This document shows positions 6,959-11,412 of a stretch of 11,412 bases of DNA, piece by piece. Origin of the DNA: an uncultured Marvinbryantia sp. (GTDB lineage Bacteria; Bacillota; Clostridia; Lachnospirales; Lachnospiraceae); contig CANQJX010000036.1 of assembly GCA_947624335.1 (NCBI GenBank), positions 1 to 11,412 of the forward strand, given 5' to 3'. The notes below the pieces were generated by a model. The model made no database searches. It saw only the letters and a list, made by a program, of their open reading frames with translations, and was not told where the DNA came from. Positions within the stretch are counted from its first letter, which is position 1. Each line of letters starts with the position of its first letter. A program made the translations under genes and the position numbers.

Positions 6959-8122
6959 TTATTTGAGGACGCGTACCCGCAATACCCCGTCGATCTTTTT
7001 AATCCGCTCAATAATGTCCGGCCGGATCGCCGTATCAAGGTCGAACAGAGAATAGGCATACTCTCCCTTGCTCTGATTCGCCATATGCGCGATGTTCATG
7101 TCCGCTTCCCCCAATACGGAAGCAAACTGCCCGATCATATTTTTAATATTCTTATGATTGATCGCCACCCGGCATACCGTGTCGCAGATACCCATGTCGC
7201 AGTCCGGGTAGTTAACGGAATGGTGAATGTTCCCGTGTTCCAGATAATCGATCAGTTCTTTGACCGCCATCATTGCGCAGTTGTCCTCGGATTCTGCTGT
7301 GGATGCCCCCAGATGCGGCGTAACGATACAGCCCCGCTCGCCCGCCGTTGTGGGATTGGGAAAATCGCTTACATAGCGTTTGATTTTCCCCGCGCGCAGG
7401 GCGTCAACCACCGCTTCTTCGTCCACCAGAACGTCGCGCGCATAATTCAGCAGCACCACGCCGTCTTTCATTTTGTCGATCGCCGCGCGGTCGATCATCT
7501 TGCGCGTACTGTCCATCAGCGGCACATGAATGGTAATATAATCGCATTCCCGATAAATTTCCTCTACTTCTTTAATATGGCGGATATCGCGCGACAAATT
7601 CCACGCTGCGTCTACCGAAATGTACGGGTCGTAGCCGTATACCTCCATACCCAGGCGGGCGGCCGCGTTTGCCACCAGGACGCCGATCGCGCCAAGCCCA
7701 ATGATACCCAGCCGCTTGCCGCTGATCTCATTTCCCGCAAACTGCTTTTTCTCTTTTTCCGCGTCTTTGGCGATCAGATCGTTCTGACGCTCCGACTGCA
7801 CCCAGTTGATGCCGCCCACAATATCGCGCGAAGCAAGAAGAAGCCCTGCAATCACCGCTTCCTTTACGCCGTTCGCATTCGCCCCCGGCGTATTAAATAC
7901 GACAATTCCCTTATCCGCGCATTTGCTGAGCGGAATGTTATTTACGCCCGCGCCTGCGCGCGCAATCGCCTCCAGACGATCCGGCAGTTCCAGATCATGC
8001 ATGGCGGCGCTTCGTACCAGAACCGCGTCCGCATCCTTCAGATTATCCGTCTGCACATATTGGCCCGTAAAGCCTTCCAGTCCTACTTTCGATATAGCGT
8101 TGAGACAGTGATACTGATACAT
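6959..8122 (-). CDS. serA: D-3-phosphoglycerate dehydrogenase (short, ACT-domain type)
   Basis: This 387-residue enzyme is expected to oxidise 3-phosphoglycerate to 3-phosphohydroxypyruvate with NAD, the first step of serine synthesis. The N-terminus has VRSAAMHD and GAGVNNIP. The Rossmann motif GLGAIG is at 142-147 with D165 ending the next strand, as in NAD-specific members. R229 (NYARD) and H270 (TPHLGAST) are the expected catalytic Arg and His. A C-terminal ACT domain (about 318-387) suggests allosteric amino acid binding, typically serine. The stretch that carries the catalytic Glu in E. coli SerA (FPTEP) reads DFPNP here, so that Glu is not in its usual place. The ATG overlaps the serC stop (TAATG), with AGGAGG at 8133-8138 inside serC. 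The family call is firm; full activity is inferred. Confidence 0.93.
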   Translation of the reverse strand: MYQYHCLNAISKVGLEGFTGQYVQTDNLKDADAVLVRSAAMHDLELPDRLEAIARAGAGVNNIPLSKCADKGIVVFNTPGANANGVKEAVIAGLLLASRDIVGGINWVQSERQNDLIAKDAEKEKKQFAGNEISGKRLGIIGLGAIGVLVANAAARLGMEVYGYDPYISVDAAWNLSRDIRHIKEVEEIYRECDYITIHVPLMDSTRKMIDRAAIDKMKDGVVLLNYARDVLVDEEAVVDALRAGKIKRYVSDFPNPTTAGERGCIVTPHLGASTAESEDNCAMMAVKELIDYLEHGNIHHSVNYPDCDMGICDTVCRVAINHKNIKNMIGQFASVLGEADMNIAHMANQSKGEYAYSLFDLDTAIRPDIIERIKKIDGVLRVRVLK

Positions 8123-9204
8123 TACAGGTTTTCCTCCTCAAATTTCTTCATAAAAGCAACCAGCGCTTCCACGCCTTCAACCGGCATGGCGTTATAAATG
8201 CTTGCGCGCATGCCGCCTACCGTCCGATGCCCTTTCAGGTTCTCAAGTCCGGCGGCTTTCGCCTCTTTTACAAATTTCGCGTCCAGATCGGGATTCCCGG
8301 TTACAAACGTAACGTTCATAATGGAGCGGTCCTTCTTTTCCACCGTTCCGTGGAAAAGGCGGCTCTGATCCAGATAATCGTAGAGGATCGCGGCTTTCTT
8401 TTCGTTGCGCTTTTTCATTTCCTCCAGGCCGCCCATCTTTTTCAGCCACCGGAAGACTTTGCCGCAGATATAGATTCCGTAGCTGTTCGGCGTATTGTAC
8501 AGAGAATCGGCGTCCGCGTGCGTTTTGTAAGTCAGCATGGTCGGCGTTCCGGGCAGCACGTCTTCGGTAATCAGATCTTCGCGGATAATCACGATCACAA
8601 CGCCCGCCGGGCCGATGTTTTTCTGCACGCCGCCGTAAATGACGCCGTATTTGCTGACGTCTACCGGTTCGGACAAAAAGCAGGAAGAAACGTCCGCGAC
8701 CAGAGTTTTCCCCTTTGTATTCGGAAGTTCCCGGTATTTGGTGCCGTAAATCGTATTATTCTGGCAGATATAGACATAATCGGCATCCTCGCTGATCGGA
8801 AGATCCGAGCAGTCCGGAATATAGGAAAAGGTCTGGTCTTCGGAAGACGCGATTTTATTGGCCGTTCCGTATTTTTTCGCTTCCTGCCACGCCTTTTTGG
8901 CCCATTGGCCGGTGACAATATAATCCGCCACTTTATTTTTCATCAGATTCATGGGGATCATGGCAAACTGCAGGGATGCGCCGCCCTGCAAAAACAGCAC
9001 CTTATAATTGTCCGGTATGTTCATCAGATCTCTTAGATCTCTTTCCGCTTCCTTTATGATCCGGTCAAAAATCTGCCCGCGGTGGCTCATTTCCATCACC
9101 GACATCCCGCTGCCCTGATAGTCGAGCATCTCATCTGCGGCTTCTTTGAGTACTTCTTCCGGTAAAACCGCCGGCCCGGCAGAAAAATTGTAAACTCTTT
9201 TCAT
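8122..9204 (-). CDS. serC: Phosphoserine aminotransferase
   Basis: This 360-residue class V PLP aminotransferase converts 3-phosphohydroxypyruvate and glutamate to O-phosphoserine, the second step of serine synthesis; family members also serve in the pyridoxal phosphate pathway in some bacteria. The N-terminus YNFSAGPAVLP is diagnostic. MSHRG (39-43) and FLQGGAS (71-77) form the substrate/PLP region. K195 in GGVQKNIGPAG is the PLP-binding lysine, close to K198 of E. coli. HRTVGGMRASIYNA (326-339) carries the phosphate-binding arginine. The length matches the family (about 360). The start is ATG 9202-9204 with AGGAGG at 9211-9216; a TTG at 9217-9219 would place the start over the ribosome site and was rejected. 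serA follows with a 1-nt overlap and ilvB lies 17 nt upstream. Confidence 0.97.
   Translation of the reverse strand: MKRVYNFSAGPAVLPEEVLKEAADEMLDYQGSGMSVMEMSHRGQIFDRIIKEAERDLRDLMNIPDNYKVLFLQGGASLQFAMIPMNLMKNKVADYIVTGQWAKKAWQEAKKYGTANKIASSEDQTFSYIPDCSDLPISEDADYVYICQNNTIYGTKYRELPNTKGKTLVADVSSCFLSEPVDVSKYGVIYGGVQKNIGPAGVVIVIIREDLITEDVLPGTPTMLTYKTHADADSLYNTPNSYGIYICGKVFRWLKKMGGLEEMKKRNEKKAAILYDYLDQSRLFHGTVEKKDRSIMNVTFVTGNPDLDAKFVKEAKAAGLENLKGHRTVGGMRASIYNAMPVEGVEALVAFMKKFEEENL
8133..8138 (-). promoter_or_regulatory. serA ribosome binding site embedded in serC
   Basis: AGGAGG is formed by the Glu codons near the serC C-terminus (FEEENL) and sits 10 nt upstream of the serA ATG. With the TAATG stop/start overlap this supports translational coupling of the two serine enzymes. 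Confidence 0.8.
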
Positions 9205-9210
9205 AATCTT

Positions 9211-9216
9211 CCTCCT
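9211..9216 (-). promoter_or_regulatory. Ribosome binding site deciding the serC start
   Basis: AGGAGG lies 6 nt upstream of the ATG at 9202-9204, giving the expected MKRVYNFSAGP N-terminus. The in-frame TTG at 9217-9219 would make these bases coding and is not credible. Confidence 0.85.
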
Positions 9217-9221
9217 CAAAA

Positions 9222-10892
9222 TCAGATATCATCCTGATCAAACGCTTCTTCAATCGGCGCGCCCGCCGGAACCATCGGAAATACCTTGTCGTCCTGATCA
9301 ATCTGGCAGTCGATCAGCACCGGACGTCCCAGGGCAATCGCTTTTTCCAGCGCCGGGCGCAGTTCTTCCTTCTTTGTTACGCGCATACCGGCCGCGCCCA
9401 ATGCCTCCGCCACTTTTACAAAATCGACGTTGTCATTTAAAACGGTGGCGGAATAGCGTTCGTCATAAAACAGCGTCTGCCACTGCCTCACCATTCCCAG
9501 CACATGGTTGTTAATCACCACTTCAATAATGGGGATATGATAGCGCGCCGCCGTTGCAAGCTCATTCATATTCATGCGGAAGCATCCGTCTCCCGCAATG
9601 TTAAAGACCGTCTTATCCGGGCGTCCGATTTTCGCCCCGATGGACGCGCCCAGGCCATATCCCATTGTGCCCAGTCCGCCCGATGTCAACAGTGTATGCG
9701 GTTCTTTATATAAATAATACTGCGCCGCCCACATCTGATGCTGTCCCACATCCGTAACAATCAGCGCGTCGCCGCGGGTCACCTTGTAAATTTCTTCCAC
9801 AACCGCAGGGCCGGTAAGCCCGTTCGGATCGTATTTGAGCGGATGCTTCTTTTTTAAATCCTCCACCGACCGGATCCACTCGTCATGATTATGGTCCTCG
9901 ATCAGCGGATTTAAACGGCGCAGAACTTCGCGCACATCGCCCTGAATGCTGCAGTCCACCATAATATTTTTGTTAATTTCCGCCGGATCGACATCAATAT
10001 GCAAAATTTTCGCTCTGCGCGCAAACCGTTTGGCATTGCCCACCACCCGGTCGCTGAAGCGCGCGCCAAGTACGATCAGCAGGTCGCACTGCGTAATTCC
10101 CAGATTAGACGCCTTTGTCCCGTGCATGCCTACCATACCGGTGTAGCGCGCGTCCCTGCCGTCAAACGCGCCTTTTCCCATCAGGGAATCGCCAACCGGA
10201 GCGTGTACCTTGTCCACAAACTCTTTTAATTCCTTCTGCGCGTCGGAAATCACGGCGCCGCCGCCCACAAGGACAAACGGGCGCTTACAGTGGTTGATCA
10301 GCCGCACCGCTTCCTGCAGGTCTGCTTCGCGGATATAATCCGTACTGCGTTCAATCTCCTCCGGCTTTTCTTTTTTATAATCGGTCACCGCCGCCGTCAC
10401 GTCTTTTGGAATATCGATCAGCACCGGGCCCGGCCTTCCCTCCTTTGCGATGCGGAAAGCGTCGCGTACAACGGACGCCAGTTTCGTCACATCTTTTACG
10501 ATGTAATTATGTTTTGTGATCGGCATGGTCACACCGGCGATATCAATTTCCTGAAAGCTGTCTTTTCCAAGCAGGGAAACGCCCACATTCGCGGTAATCG
10601 CTACAATCGGAACGGAATCCATGTATGCCGTCGCGATACCGGTGACAAGATTTGTCGCGCCCGGTCCGGAGGTGGCAAGACAGACGCCCACCTTTCCCGT
10701 AGCGCGCGCATAGCCGTCCGCCGCATGGCTTGCGCCCTGCTCATGGGAAGTTAAAATATGGCGGATCTCGCCGCTGTGCTTATATAATTCGTCATAGATA
10801 TTGAGAATGGCGCCGCCCGGATAGCCAAACACAGTATCTACGCCCTGTTCTTTCAGACACTCAATCAAAATCTCTGAGCCGTTTAATTTCAT
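9222..10892 (-). CDS. ilvB: Acetolactate synthase (acetohydroxyacid synthase) large subunit, biosynthetic type
   Basis: This 556-residue thiamine diphosphate enzyme condenses two pyruvates, or pyruvate with 2-ketobutyrate, the first committed step to valine, leucine and isoleucine. The N-terminal TPP domain has GYPGGAIL (23-30), catalytic Glu E51 in SHEQGASHAADG and ATSGPGATN (73-81). The middle FAD-type domain has GARFSDR (276-282). The C-terminal domain has the TPP motif GDG (434-436)...NN (461-462), then GMVRQWQ. Length and the LLTSGGLGTMGYG block fit the FAD-binding biosynthetic class rather than catabolic AlsS; this assignment is by motif only. GAGGT at 10900-10904 precedes the ATG. It begins 25 nt after the ilvD stop. 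No regulatory small subunit gene (ilvN/ilvH) is adjacent, so either it lies elsewhere or the enzyme works alone. Confidence 0.95.
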   Translation of the reverse strand: MKLNGSEILIECLKEQGVDTVFGYPGGAILNIYDELYKHSGEIRHILTSHEQGASHAADGYARATGKVGVCLATSGPGATNLVTGIATAYMDSVPIVAITANVGVSLLGKDSFQEIDIAGVTMPITKHNYIVKDVTKLASVVRDAFRIAKEGRPGPVLIDIPKDVTAAVTDYKKEKPEEIERSTDYIREADLQEAVRLINHCKRPFVLVGGGAVISDAQKELKEFVDKVHAPVGDSLMGKGAFDGRDARYTGMVGMHGTKASNLGITQCDLLIVLGARFSDRVVGNAKRFARRAKILHIDVDPAEINKNIMVDCSIQGDVREVLRRLNPLIEDHNHDEWIRSVEDLKKKHPLKYDPNGLTGPAVVEEIYKVTRGDALIVTDVGQHQMWAAQYYLYKEPHTLLTSGGLGTMGYGLGASIGAKIGRPDKTVFNIAGDGCFRMNMNELATAARYHIPIIEVVINNHVLGMVRQWQTLFYDERYSATVLNDNVDFVKVAEALGAAGMRVTKKEELRPALEKAIALGRPVLIDCQIDQDDKVFPMVPAGAPIEEAFDQDDI

Positions 10893-10917
10893 TCTATCTA
10901 CCTCGTTTCCGTTTTCT

Positions 10918-11412
10918 CTACAGTTCCAGAATCGCTCCGCGGTTTCCGGACGTCACCATTTTAGCGTAGCGCGCCAGATAGCCGGTGGTTACCTTCGGCT
11001 CGCGCGGCTGCCATTTTGCCTTGCGCGCCGCCAGTTCTTCATCGGAAATCACAAAATCCAGCCTGTTTTCCGGAATGTTGATCCGGATGATATCGCCTTC
11101 CTCCACAAACGCAATCGGACCGCCTACCGCCGCTTCCGGGGAAACGTGCCCGATGGACGCGCCTCTGGACGCGCCGCTGAAACGTCCGTCTGTGATCAGG
11201 GCGACGGAGGATCCCAGTCCCATGCCCGCAATCGCGGAGGTAGGATTGAGCATCTCGCGCATGCCGGGGCCGCCTTTGGGGCCCTCATAGCGGATCACCA
11301 CCACATCGCCGGCGACGATTTTGCCGCCCTTGATCGCCGCAATCGCGTCTTCTTCGCAGTCAAAAACTCTTGCCGGGCCCTCATGCACCATCATCTCCGG
11401 CAGAACGGCGGA
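10918..11412 (-). CDS. ilvD: Dihydroxy-acid dehydratase, C-terminal part
   Basis: The last 164 residues and the TAG stop (10918-10920) are present; the gene runs off the right edge, so about 400 N-terminal residues, including the iron-sulfur cysteines, are not seen. The visible part has HEGPARVFDCEEDA, the GDVVVIRYEGPKGGPGMREM block and TDGRFSGASRGA (74-85 of the visible part). In this family the serine of GRFSG is the proposed catalytic base. These blocks are highly conserved in IlvD/Edd, and the sequence fits IlvD better than the 6-phosphogluconate dehydratase Edd. The enzyme dehydrates 2,3-dihydroxy-3-methyl acids to 2-keto acids, the step before the final transamination in branched-chain amino acid synthesis. 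ilvB follows 25 nt downstream in the same direction. Confidence 0.95.
   Translation of the reverse strand, partial: SAVLPEMMVHEGPARVFDCEEDAIAAIKGGKIVAGDVVVIRYEGPKGGPGMREMLNPTSAIAGMGLGSSVALITDGRFSGASRGASIGHVSPEAAVGGPIAFVEEGDIIRINIPENRLDFVISDEELAARKAKWQPREPKVTTGYLARYAKMVTSGNRGAILEL

Noticed and set aside
6926..8197. Long plus-strand open frame (over 400 codons) antisense to serA
   Set aside because: It mirrors the codon structure of serA, lacks any recognisable domain and has biased His/Arg/Phe-rich composition typical of antisense shadows. The frames at 1031-2215 and 4254-5444 were rejected for the same reason.
9205..9219. Upstream TTG start for serC adding five residues
   Set aside because: It would turn the AGGAGG ribosome site into coding sequence; the ATG at 9204 gives the standard family N-terminus.
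10893..10917. Attenuator or regulatory element between ilvD and ilvB
   Set aside because: Only 25 nt, containing the ilvB ribosome site and no stem-loop.

Overview
The window looks like chromosomal DNA from a Gram-positive, clostridial Bacillota, most probably a Lachnospiraceae-type organism. The basis is strong AGGAGG-type ribosome binding sites, very tight gene packing, a clostridial-style short SerA with a C-terminal ACT domain, a CsoR-family regulator with a His-rich head, and a DUF1015 gene next to serC-serA. This placement is inference; no marker gene settles it. I see no mobile element, CRISPR array, rRNA or phage gene. It is mainly a housekeeping region.

Right to left (minus strand), a long co-directional block fills 2800-11412: ilvD (3' part) - ilvB - serC - serA - a 55-residue small ORF - DUF1015 gene - glgB - csoR-like repressor. 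No gap exceeds 25 nt, and several junctions are overlapping or 1 nt apart (serC/serA TAATG, small ORF/DUF1015 TAA-C-ATG, glgB/csoR ATGA). The block may therefore be transcribed as one unit. It joins two steps of branched-chain amino acid synthesis, two steps of serine synthesis, glycogen branching and a metal-sensing repressor.

This block ends against a single plus-strand gene, tRNA-Thr(CGU) at 2723-2795. The tRNA has its own clear promoter (TTGCAA - 17 bp - TATAAT), and its 3' end lies 4 nt from the csoR stop codon. Left of it, again on the minus strand, are gltX (glutamyl-tRNA synthetase) and, 1 nt after its stop, the N-terminal 391 residues of a UvrD/PcrA-like superfamily 1 helicase that runs off the left edge.

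The most useful points for a second look are: the unannotated small ORF at 6773-6940; the DUF1015 protein, whose DGHHR motif recalls ParB/sulfiredoxin-fold serine kinases and which sits beside serC-serA with no serB in view; the SerA copy whose usual catalytic glutamate position reads as proline; and the four-unit HTHTH repeat on the CsoR-like protein translated from an overlap with glgB. I found no clear evidence of a wholly new system.
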